From Planctomycetaceae bacterium (GTDB taxonomy: Bacteria > Planctomycetota > Planctomycetia > Pirellulales > Thermoguttaceae): a stretch of 6,930 bases of DNA. Below, one piece after another: positions 1 to 6,682 of this stretch (its first letter is position 1; the number at the start of each line of letters is the position of its first letter). The notes under the pieces were generated by a model that was not told where the DNA came from, made no database searches, and was given only the letters and a program-made list of their open reading frames with translations. The DNA lies in assembly GCA_031274045.1 (NCBI GenBank), contig JAISQS010000609.1:1-6930 (forward strand), written 5' to 3'. The position numbers were made by a program, and so were the translations under genes.

Positions 1-22
1 TTGACTAATCCCTAAATTTATT

Positions 23-1996
23 ATGATGAAAACTTATTTGAGATTGCGGTTAAGTTATATTTTGTTTTTATTTTTTGTTCAGGCTGTGATATTTATTTAT
101 GTGTCTTGGAGTACGAGTCCGAATCGTACTGAGATAGGTCATCTTGGTGCTTCGGCTTATTTTTGGCAGACTGGCAAGTTTGATGTTTTTCATGTTAATC
201 CTCCTCTTTTGCGTGTTGTTTCGGGGATACCTGTTTTTTTATTTTGTAATCCAAAAATTGATTTGAAGAATTATTCGCCGCGACCTCAGGATCGTTGTGA
301 GTGGCGGCTTGGTAATTCTTTTGTTACGGTGAATAGTTCGGATGATGTGCGGTTTTATGTGTTTCTTTCGCGTCTTGTTTGTTTACCGTTTTTGTTTTTG
401 GGGAGTTATTTTGGTTATCGATTTGCGTTGGAGTTATTTGGTGATGCGGCGGGTTTATTGTTTTTGCATATTTGGATTTTCTCGCCAATGATTATTGGTT
501 GGGGGGCGACGATTTGTCCTGATGTTGCGGCGGCTTCGGTTGGAATTGCTGCGTTATATTTTTTTTGGCACTGGTTGCGAAACCCTAGTACATTCGGAAC
601 AATCCCAGTCGGCGTAATGCTTGGGTTAATGATATTGACAAAATTAACGTGGATAATTGCGCCGTTGATTTGGTTTATTCTTTGGGTTATTTGTCGTTTT
701 AGCCGATATTCCAAAACAGACAACACGGCAAATTTTGTCCCAATCAAAGTTACCGCCGACGGCGCGGCATCGTCGGGCTGTTGTCAAGTTGACGGGCAAA
801 AATCTAAACAGTTGACGGCATCGAATAATAGAGTCAAACCGACATTCTTCAAATTTTTGTTGATACTTTTTGTTGCGCTGTATATGGTCAATTTCGGTTA
901 TTTATTTGACGGCTCGTTCAAGTTGCTCAAAAATTACCAATTCATCAGCGGCTCTTTGACAAACAACAAAATACAAAAACACGGCAATCTCCAGCAAGGT
1001 AACAGATTCAAAGATTCCATTCTCGGTTATATTCCTGTTCCGTTTCCCGCTGAATTTATTCAAGGAATTGACACGCAGAAATTAGATTTTGAGCGCGGGA
1101 TGGATTCGTATTTATGTGGTGTTTGGTCTGAGCGTGGTTTTTTTTGGTATTATTTTTATGTGTTGTTTTTGAAGGAGCCGTTGGGTACATTGGGCTTGGC
1201 GTTCTTATCTTTTGTTTTTTTGTGTACAACCCGTGTATGGTCAATTTGCGCAACGTTTATTACGAAAAAAAATCTCAACACCTCTTGCCCGAATAAAACA
1301 ACACACAACGGAAATAGTAATATTGCCGAAAATCGAGTTACGTTTTTTGATGAGTTGGTGATATTGATTCCGATGTTTGTTGTGATGTTATTTATTAGTT
1401 GTCAGACTGGTTTTTCTTTGCATCCGCGATATATAGTTTTGGTGTTGCCGATGTTTTATATTTTTGCGGCAGGAGCGGTGCGAGGGATTTTGTTTGGTTC
1501 TTTTTGGCAAGGGAATTTGTGTGGAGTTGTTTGGCGTATTGCAATTTTGAGTATTTCAATTTTACTGATGTTGTCGAGTGTGGTGAGTAGTTTGCGGGAG
1601 ATTCCGTACAGTATGTCGTACTTCAACGAACTCACTGGGCGTGGCGACGAGCGTAAATTCAACGCGCCGGAGTTTCTGCTTGGGAGTTGTATTGATTGGG
1701 GGCAAGATATGTATGAGTTGTCTGATTGGATAAAGAAACATCCTGAAGCGAAGCCGTTATACATCTCTTACACGCCGTCAATTCCATTGGCAACTTTCGG
1801 AATCAAATACGACGGCTTCGTCACCGATAAAATTCAAAACGGCTGGGCAATAATCGGCATCAACAACCTATACGAGAAATCCAACCAAAACGAAAAATAC
1901 AAAAAAATAAAACCCACCACAACAATAGGTTGGAGCATACGCATCTACCACCTCGAAACAAATACCACACACAACCAACCACACAATTCGCGTTAG
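23..1996 (+). CDS. Membrane glycosyltransferase, PMT/ArnT-like (GT39-type)
   Basis: Predicted polytopic transferase that moves a sugar from a polyprenyl-phosphate carrier to an acceptor on the outer side of the cytoplasmic membrane. About 11 hydrophobic segments are visible, the first at residues 10-29 and the others between 112 and 522. The first external loop (30-110) carries TEIGHL (36-41) and HVNPPLLR (57-64). Family members usually have an acidic DE-type motif here followed by an NPPL block, so E37 is the probable catalytic acid, with T36 replacing the usual Asp. Further family hallmarks are YLCGVWSERGFFWYY (363-377) followed by KEPLGT (384-389), HPRYIVLVLP (467-476), YFNELTG (533-539) and SCIDWGQDMYELSDWIKKHP (555-574). 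Hydrophilic, probably poorly conserved loops lie at 228-272 and 404-440. An in-frame TGA at 2-4 bounds the frame; ATG codons at 23 and 26 are both possible starts, and no Shine-Dalgarno is seen. The stop lies at the edge of the downstream repeat. Family assignment is firm; substrate is unknown. Confidence 0.85.
   Translation: MMKTYLRLRLSYILFLFFVQAVIFIYVSWSTSPNRTEIGHLGASAYFWQTGKFDVFHVNPPLLRVVSGIPVFLFCNPKIDLKNYSPRPQDRCEWRLGNSFVTVNSSDDVRFYVFLSRLVCLPFLFLGSYFGYRFALELFGDAAGLLFLHIWIFSPMIIGWGATICPDVAAASVGIAALYFFWHWLRNPSTFGTIPVGVMLGLMILTKLTWIIAPLIWFILWVICRFSRYSKTDNTANFVPIKVTADGAASSGCCQVDGQKSKQLTASNNRVKPTFFKFLLILFVALYMVNFGYLFDGSFKLLKNYQFISGSLTNNKIQKHGNLQQGNRFKDSILGYIPVPFPAEFIQGIDTQKLDFERGMDSYLCGVWSERGFFWYYFYVLFLKEPLGTLGLAFLSFVFLCTTRVWSICATFITKKNLNTSCPNKTTHNGNSNIAENRVTFFDELVILIPMFVVMLFISCQTGFSLHPRYIVLVLPMFYIFAAGAVRGILFGSFWQGNLCGVVWRIAILSISILLMLSSVVSSLREIPYSMSYFNELTGRGDERKFNAPEFLLGSCIDWGQDMYELSDWIKKHPEAKPLYISYTPSIPLATFGIKYDGFVTDKIQNGWAIIGINNLYEKSNQNEKYKKIKPTTTIGWSIRIYHLETNTTHNQPHNSR
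755..778. repeat. GC-rich hairpin inside the glycosyltransferase gene
   Basis: Inverted arms gccgacg (755-761) and cgtcggc with one extra g (771-778) flank a nine-base GC-rich loop. This is strikingly GC-rich within an AT-rich gene. It encodes part of the hydrophilic loop around residues 245-252 (ADGAASSG), between membrane segments. It may be a small palindromic insertion tolerated in a loop, but chance GC-rich codons cannot be excluded. Confidence 0.3.
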
Positions 1997-2039
1997 CGAC
2001 GGGGGCTTGCCCCCTCGTTATACCACACAAGTTTTTTTT
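1997..2039 (+). terminator. Candidate terminator after the glycosyltransferase gene
   Basis: Directly after the TAG stop, ggggg-cttg-ccccc (2001-2014) forms a perfect 5-bp stem, extendable by cga/tcg with one bulged base. It is not followed at once by Ts: a 17-base stretch containing the box CGTTATACCACACAAG intervenes before a run of eight T (2032-2039). That spacing is atypical for a Rho-independent terminator. The same hairpin is also the left end of the composite repeat, so a terminator role is only a candidate. Confidence 0.35.
2001..2032 (+). repeat. Left terminal arm of composite element
   Basis: Consists of the gggggcttgccccc hairpin followed by the box CTCGTTATACCACACAAGT. The inverted partner is at 2396-2425, where the hairpin part is degenerate (gggcgttgccc). 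The CCTCGTTATACCACA box recurs at 6747-6761, so it belongs to a dispersed family. Confidence 0.75.
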
Positions 2040-2050
2040 GCGTTGGTGAT

Positions 2051-2081
2051 CGTAAGGTGGGCAACCGACCGCTGGGCGGTT
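2051..2081 (+). repeat. Left inner arm of composite element
   Basis: A 31-base arm beginning CGTAAGGTGGGC. It is the reverse complement of 2264-2294 with two mismatches. Its distal half is itself partly palindromic (aaccg...ggcggtt). Just downstream, gttttcg (2084-2090) and cgaaaac (2106-2112) form another small hairpin. Confidence 0.8.
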
Positions 2082-2136
2082 GTGTTTTCGGCGAGCGAAG
2101 CAAGACGAAAACAGCGGGGGCGGAACACGCATCGGT

Positions 2137-2207
2137 AAAACCAAAACGCCCTATGTTGTAGGGACGAGGGTAAGCCTCGCCCCTACAACATCAGCGTTTT
2201 TTGGTTT
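2137..2207. repeat. Central hairpin of composite element
   Basis: The inner stem 2153-2169 against 2175-2191 matches at 16 of 17 positions around the five-base loop gtaag. After a small mismatch the outer stem continues as aaaccaaaa...cg against cg...ttttttggttt. In RNA this would be a hairpin of about 70 bases. It is the centre of the whole nested structure. Confidence 0.8.
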
Positions 2208-2263
2208 GGGGCGATAGAAATTCCGGTGCGTTTTCCGCCCCAACTGTCGGCTTGCGCCGACGT

Positions 2264-2294
2264 AACCGCCCGGCGGTCGGTTACCCACCTTACG
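2264..2294 (-). repeat. Right inner arm of composite element
   Basis: Inverted partner of 2051-2081 with 29 of 31 positions identical. It is preceded by the perfect hairpin gtcggc-ttgc-gccgac (2246-2261), which takes the place of the different hairpin (2084-2112) next to the left arm. The stems have changed while the flanking arms stayed conserved. Confidence 0.8.
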
Positions 2295-2341
2295 TTTGCC
2301 AACACGTTTTGGCGTTCAGTTCAAACTTTTTTGGTACTATT

Positions 2342-2393
2342 ACGCACAGAGGCGGGCGGGATGCCCGCGTTCCAGTCCGTGCCGCTTTGCGGC
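2342..2393 (-). repeat. Extra hairpin module, right half of composite element
   Basis: Two hairpins: gcgggc-gggat-gcccgc (2352-2368) and gccgc-ttt-gcggc (2381-2393). Positions 2363-2392 reappear in reverse complement at 6710-6740, identical except for one inserted base. The left half of the composite element lacks this module, so it was added to one arm or lost from the other. Confidence 0.8.
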
Positions 2394-2395
2394 GA

Positions 2396-2425
2396 ACTTA
2401 TGTGGTATAACGAGGGGCGTTGCCC
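2396..2425 (-). repeat. Right terminal arm of composite element
   Basis: Reverse complement of the left terminal arm; ACTTATGTGGTATAACGAG followed by gggcgttgccc. Unlike the left copy and the copy at 6747, the box reads in reverse complement into a hairpin module instead of a T run. The remaining bases, 2426-2503, are AT-rich leader with a TATTAT hexamer at 2473-2478 but no matching -35 box. Confidence 0.75.
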
Positions 2426-2503
2426 TGTGTTATGGTATTTGATCTTTTCGAGGTCAGATAAAATTGTACGTTTATTATCAATTTATTTTTTCTTGGTAGT
2501 TAT

Positions 2504-5500
2504 ATGTTTTTAATTATATTTTTTGTAATGATAATTTTTGCGGGTACGGTTTTTTCGGATGAGCTTCAAAACGAGTCTTTGCGTGTTGATAAATATCAAG
2601 TGCCGCTTCAAGTGCCGCCTTATGCTGACTTGACCGTGAAGGACAACAACACGAAGCCATCAAAAAACGAATCATACCGCGTTTTTTTTCCGACTGATAA
2701 TAAAGGCAAAATAATCGATAACACCGTTTGGCTGCCTGAAGAATTTTTTCGTCTATTGCACAAACTCACGCACGAACAACTCAATCCAAATAACCCCATC
2801 CCCAATCCTCCAGCCGCGTCAGACTCTGTATCCGACTCTAGCTCCAACTCCGATCCAAACTCCGACCCGAACTCAAACCTACCCGCTCCAAATGTTACCC
2901 AATCGAAAAAACAACAGTGGCAAATTGAATCCGCCGAATATATTGGTTCTTTGGTATTCAATCCTATTACGAAAAATTTAGAGTTGTCGGAGTTCAAAGC
3001 GATATATCAAATTGACACCGAATCGGATAACGTAACAATTTTTTTGCCGTCATTGCCGTTGTCAACGGCTGAATCTACGTGGGATGATAAGCCGATTCGA
3101 TCTGAATGGCAAATCGACAAAAAAATCATCACAAACACAAACGATAACAATCCGGCAAACGACCAAATAAAAAATAACCGTACTCTCTCATTTGAAATAT
3201 CACACACAACTCGCGGCAAACACAAACTCGAAATCCCACTCGACCCGCCGACAATAAGATTGATTGACAATTTCCGCATAAATTTTGACATCCCAAAAAT
3301 ACCAAACACCATTCTAAAATTAACAGTCCCACACAACGCGCCCGCAATCACAATCATCGAATCACTAGGCGCAATCACACAAACGCCAACCGCAGATCAG
3401 AACAAAAATAATAATGACAAAAATCATAACCACGACAAAAATCCCGACAACAAAAAAGAATCAACCGAACACCAAATAACAGCCGAATTAGGTCAAGTTG
3501 AAAAACTCGCGTTCACTTGGAACAACGATTTATACCATGATAAATCCGCCGAAATGTCCGCCGAATCATTCATCAAAATACAAGCCTACCCGTCACAAAT
3601 CGATGTCAGAATACAATTCAACTACAAAATCAATAACGGAAAAATCCGCTACATCAACGTTTTACTTGATAATCATTGGCAGATTTCGGGACAATTTCTT
3701 TGTGATGAAAATCAAATAGATCGTGTTGAAACTTTTTGGGACAATGTTGAATCGTCTGATGGAGTGAGTTCGCGGCGTGAGGTTGCGCGTATAATTTTCA
3801 AATCGCCTGTATCGGGTTCGTTGACGCTTCGTGCCGGATTTGTTCTTAGTGATTTTGCAGGTATCGGTCAAGTTAGGTTGCCGGATATACGACCGTTTCG
3901 TGTTGCGGTTAATAAGTCGTTGCTTGCTGTTTCCGCCGATCCGCAACTTGAAATTCAACTCCCAAAACAGGGACAAAATAACACCGTATCGCCGCAATGG
4001 AACGACATGTTTAATTTGACTCCAAACACACCCGCGTCATCAAACGCCGCCGCAAATACCGCAGCGGGAATTATCGTAACGAAAAATACAAGTCAACCAT
4101 TCGCCGAATACGACACAACAAAAACCGCAAAAGATTGGAAGTTGAGCATCAGCGCAAAAAAACAGTTACCGTTGTTGACGCTCGTTCAATCTGCTCTTCT
4201 CGACGCGGGCGATTCGACGTTGCAATGTAACGGTGAATTTGAAAGTTTGAGTGAAATTTTTCATCAGACGTTTACGTTGCCGCATTCCGTTGTAGTTGAT
4301 TCAATCGACGTTTACGACGCACAACGTAATCCTGTTGGTGTTCGATGGGGGCGTACTTTGAATTTGCAAGTTGTAAATAATGAGCCGCGAATTGAGCGAA
4401 TGATTTTTTTCAGACGACCGTTGTCAGGCAAATATAAAATCAATGTAACCGGACATTTTTTATCGGAAAAAATTAACCGTGTTCCATTGATTTCTTTTGA
4501 TGACGTAAAATTGCACAAACATCAATTTGAACTTTACCGCACGTCCGCAGTCATCATTCACGGCAACACAACACGAACAGTCTGGCAAAAAGAACACACT
4601 TCACGCAACGTTTTTGCAAATGCGAAATTCATCAGCTCGTGGACATCTTCAGACGTGCAAACTGCCGATAACACAATTTCGCCTTTTGTGAAAATCTTGT
4701 TAAATCATCCGATAGTTAAAGGCGAAATCACAACAATAATGCAGCCGATAAAAACAACAACCGAAAACACAAACCCGCTATCAAAAGCACCAAACACGCA
4801 CCCAAACACACACCCAAACTTACAACAAATATCGACATCAACATCGACATCAACATCAACATCAACACAAACGACTCCCGTGTCCGCAACCGTTGCACCA
4901 ACAACCGCGTCCTCAAACGCCGCGCAAATCTCCGCATCAAATAACATCACGACAACATGGGACGTAATTTTTGATGTTGACTTGAACATTACATCCGGCG
5001 AGCTTGAACAGATTCGTTTGCAATTAGATGAGCGGATCGCGTCCGTTAATCGTCTTGAGCCGCCTGTGAATTGGCATGTTGAGCAACAAAAAACAAACGG
5101 TCAAACACAACTGATAATTTCACCGAATACAATTTCAGGTAAACAACATTTCAAAATTTACGCTACTTTGAATAACACAAACAGAGCTGTCTCGTTGCCC
5201 AAAATAATTCCTGAATGGGACAGCGGCGAACAAGCCGAAATACAATACTACGCAATTCTGCCAATTGAAATCGACAGCGAAGAACAGACAACCGATAATA
5301 CTGCGAAACTTGACGATGAAGATGACGACGAATACGACCACACAGACCCTCAACATAAGCGCAACAAAAAATCGGCACCGATTCAAATTGCGTGGAATCT
5401 ATCAAATCTGCAAAATGCGGATGAAACATTGCAAAAGCGGCTTGCGGCGTTATTGCCGACGGCGGCTGCGAGTCTTTTTTTGCGGGCAACAGACGAAGAA

Positions 5501-6640
5501 TATTCCGCGTCAATCATTCAAGGCGGAATAAAACCGATAGTGACTTTTTGTGATGTGAATTTGCATATTAACCGCAAGGGAAATCTTTTTGGTATTGTCG
5601 TATTTGACATGAAAAATCTTAACGATGACAAATTTATTATCGCAATACCTGACGGATATGAGTTGATTCGGATACTGATGAGCGGCGGCGCGATAAGCAA
5701 CGGCAGTATAGGTAACGGCGGCATCAAACTTGAGCGGAATCGTTGGCGGCTGGAGTTGGCGGGGAGCGATTATTCTGTACGTGTCGGTCTGATATTTCGC
5801 GCAACGTTAAATTCAATGACCGAAAATATTCCGCTTCCCGCTCTTGAAAATATAGATGTAAACGAAACAATATGGACAGTTTCTTTTGAAGATGAAAATG
5901 AACTCGCAAAAAGTTATCTCAACGTAATTGCAAATATCAACCAAACAGCAACCGCCAAAAATAAACAACAAACCGCCGAATCATTAGGCAGTCAAAAACC
6001 TGTTTCAGGTGAAATTGCTGCGGAGATGTTGTTCAAGTTCGATATGATACGGCTTGATAATTTGCTGCATATCGCGTCAAACTTGCCGACCCCGACAGCG
6101 GGAAAAAATATAGAACTAAAAAATTGGCTTACACAATGGGAATACGAATGGTCTGGAATAAACCGAACAATAAATTATCTCAAAACCACCTTCCCCTCAA
6201 TACAAAACATAACAAACGAAAACCTACTCCTAACTCCGCCGCAAAAAAATAAATCATCACAACGCTCAATCAACTCACTAATCGGACTAATGGATACGCC
6301 CGAAAAAACATTGCAAGCCTTGCAAATACGTAAGGAACGCGAATCACAACGAAGCGGAATTATCGTTACGAAAAATCACGAGCTGACATCATTATTGGAA
6401 TCGAATCCGGTTGTGCTTTGTAGAATTTTGATGACGAAATCTGGAACGAATTTATTTGGGGCAATAGACGGCAACCTAAGCGGATTGCATTTTAAACGGG
6501 CAAATGAACCATTGCGAGTAAAAAATAAATTAGTCACAGTTGTATGCTTGATAACAATTATAATTATCGCAACAAGCGTAATTATCACCGCACGACGCTA
6601 CAGAAAAAACGCCAAAACAAAAAATATCCGCAATGAATGA
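2504..6640 (+). CDS. Giant secreted, membrane-anchored modular protein
   Basis: Function unknown; 1378 residues. Residues 1-18 look like a signal peptide (hydrophobic run, possible cleavage after TVFS). A single membrane segment at about 1343-1362, followed by the basic tail RRYRKNAKTK, would leave almost the whole protein outside the cytoplasm. YRVFFP (58-63) and VWLPEEFFRLLHKL (75-88) are followed by a Ser/Asn/Asp/Pro linker (105-130). ESAEYIG (142-148) and ITAELGQVEKLAFTWN (325-340) resemble uncharacterised planctomycete secreted proteins as I remember them. Related beta-rich modules lie at about 374-449, 590-653 and 825-890, possibly also 1040-1100. Linkers include an Asn/Lys/His-rich stretch (299-319), Thr/Pro/Ser (750-812) with six Ser-Thr pairs, and an acidic run (936-945). 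ATG 2504 is preferred because starting at M9 would shorten the signal peptide too far. No Shine-Dalgarno is seen. A scaffold, adhesin or envelope role is possible but not shown. Confidence 0.85.
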   Translation: MFLIIFFVMIIFAGTVFSDELQNESLRVDKYQVPLQVPPYADLTVKDNNTKPSKNESYRVFFPTDNKGKIIDNTVWLPEEFFRLLHKLTHEQLNPNNPIPNPPAASDSVSDSSSNSDPNSDPNSNLPAPNVTQSKKQQWQIESAEYIGSLVFNPITKNLELSEFKAIYQIDTESDNVTIFLPSLPLSTAESTWDDKPIRSEWQIDKKIITNTNDNNPANDQIKNNRTLSFEISHTTRGKHKLEIPLDPPTIRLIDNFRINFDIPKIPNTILKLTVPHNAPAITIIESLGAITQTPTADQNKNNNDKNHNHDKNPDNKKESTEHQITAELGQVEKLAFTWNNDLYHDKSAEMSAESFIKIQAYPSQIDVRIQFNYKINNGKIRYINVLLDNHWQISGQFLCDENQIDRVETFWDNVESSDGVSSRREVARIIFKSPVSGSLTLRAGFVLSDFAGIGQVRLPDIRPFRVAVNKSLLAVSADPQLEIQLPKQGQNNTVSPQWNDMFNLTPNTPASSNAAANTAAGIIVTKNTSQPFAEYDTTKTAKDWKLSISAKKQLPLLTLVQSALLDAGDSTLQCNGEFESLSEIFHQTFTLPHSVVVDSIDVYDAQRNPVGVRWGRTLNLQVVNNEPRIERMIFFRRPLSGKYKINVTGHFLSEKINRVPLISFDDVKLHKHQFELYRTSAVIIHGNTTRTVWQKEHTSRNVFANAKFISSWTSSDVQTADNTISPFVKILLNHPIVKGEITTIMQPIKTTTENTNPLSKAPNTHPNTHPNLQQISTSTSTSTSTSTQTTPVSATVAPTTASSNAAQISASNNITTTWDVIFDVDLNITSGELEQIRLQLDERIASVNRLEPPVNWHVEQQKTNGQTQLIISPNTISGKQHFKIYATLNNTNRAVSLPKIIPEWDSGEQAEIQYYAILPIEIDSEEQTTDNTAKLDDEDDDEYDHTDPQHKRNKKSAPIQIAWNLSNLQNADETLQKRLAALLPTAAASLFLRATDEEYSASIIQGGIKPIVTFCDVNLHINRKGNLFGIVVFDMKNLNDDKFIIAIPDGYELIRILMSGGAISNGSIGNGGIKLERNRWRLELAGSDYSVRVGLIFRATLNSMTENIPLPALENIDVNETIWTVSFEDENELAKSYLNVIANINQTATAKNKQQTAESLGSQKPVSGEIAAEMLFKFDMIRLDNLLHIASNLPTPTAGKNIELKNWLTQWEYEWSGINRTINYLKTTFPSIQNITNENLLLTPPQKNKSSQRSINSLIGLMDTPEKTLQALQIRKERESQRSGIIVTKNHELTSLLESNPVVLCRILMTKSGTNLFGAIDGNLSGLHFKRANEPLRVKNKLVTVVCLITIIIIATSVIITARRYRKNAKTKNIRNE
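4067..4087 (+). repeat. 21-base repeat encoding GIIVTKN, copy 1
   Basis: Encodes residues 522-528. The same seven residues recur at 1285-1291 (DNA 6356-6376) with 20 of 21 bases identical, including synonymous positions. It sits just after an Ala/Asn/Thr linker. Confidence 0.55.
4790..4819 (+). repeat. 12-base tandem repeat (Pro-Asn-Thr-His)
   Basis: Two and a half copies of ccaaacacRcac encode PNTHPNTHPN (residues 763-772) in the low-complexity linker. The repeat is in frame and directly precedes the Ser-Thr microsatellite. Confidence 0.85.
4832..4867 (+). repeat. Hexanucleotide microsatellite (TCRACA)6
   Basis: Six in-frame copies of TCRACA encode (Ser-Thr)6 at residues 777-788, with two of the Ser codons TCG instead of TCA. 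Gain or loss of a unit would change the number of Ser-Thr pairs without shifting the frame, so linker length could vary between strains. Confidence 0.9.
6356..6376 (+). repeat. 21-base repeat encoding GIIVTKN, copy 2
   Basis: Encodes residues 1285-1291, ahead of HELTSLLESNPVVL near the C-terminus. It differs from the copy at 4067-4087 by one synonymous base. Confidence 0.55.
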
Positions 6641-6682
6641 AATGATGAATGAATTGAATACCGCTATACCGAATTAATTTTG

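Larger units (their letters stand above)
2001..2425. repeat. Nested inverted-repeat (MITE-like) composite element
   Basis: This GC-rich element fills most of the 507-base gap between the genes. Pairs of arms nest around one centre. The terminal arms are 2001-2032 and 2396-2425; their core, 2011-2032 against 2396-2417, matches at 21 of 22 positions. The second pair, 2051-2081 and 2264-2294, matches at 29 of 31. The third pair, 2117-2135 and 2223-2241, matches at 17 of 19. The central hairpin is 2137-2207. The right half is longer because it holds an extra hairpin module (2342-2393). No transposase is encoded and no convincing target-site duplication is visible. Short open frames on both strands exist only because the repeat is open; peptides containing NRPAVG-PPY appear on opposite strands, an independent sign of the inversion. 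It could be a non-autonomous mobile element, or an array of REP/BIME-like palindromes assembled by repeated insertion. Confidence 0.8.

Noticed and set aside
1..22. TTGACT at the window start as a -35 box for the first gene
   Set aside because: Only 16 bases separate it from the ATG, leaving no room for a -10 box and leader; any promoter lies outside the window.
1860..2144. Minus-strand open frame of 94 codons overlapping the end of the glycosyltransferase gene
   Set aside because: Runs antisense to the gene end and through the inverted repeat; its NRPAVG-PPY peptide recurs on the opposite strand at 2201-2410, as expected of a translated palindrome.
2001..2425. CRISPR array or tRNA/rRNA in the intergenic region
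   Set aside because: Repeats are inverted and nested, not direct with regular spacers, and no cloverleaf or rRNA-like sequence is seen.
1989..2434. Target-site duplication flanking the composite element (cgcgttagc against tgtgttatg)
   Set aside because: Only partial similarity and uncertain element boundaries; not good enough to claim a duplication.
2439..2492. Promoter for the giant gene (TTGATC at 2439, TTGTAC at 2464, TATTAT at 2473)
   Set aside because: No -35/-10 pair has acceptable spacing; the hexamers are expected by chance in AT-rich sequence.
2201..2513. Two overlapping plus-strand open frames (69 and 95 codons) between the genes
   Set aside because: They lie almost wholly in the right half of the repeat, overlap each other in different frames and show no protein-like features beyond translated repeat.
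4705..4989. Minus-strand frames rich in Val-Asp or Leu-Met dipeptides
   Set aside because: Antisense reading of the Ser-Thr microsatellite; the plus strand has a continuous 1378-codon frame here.
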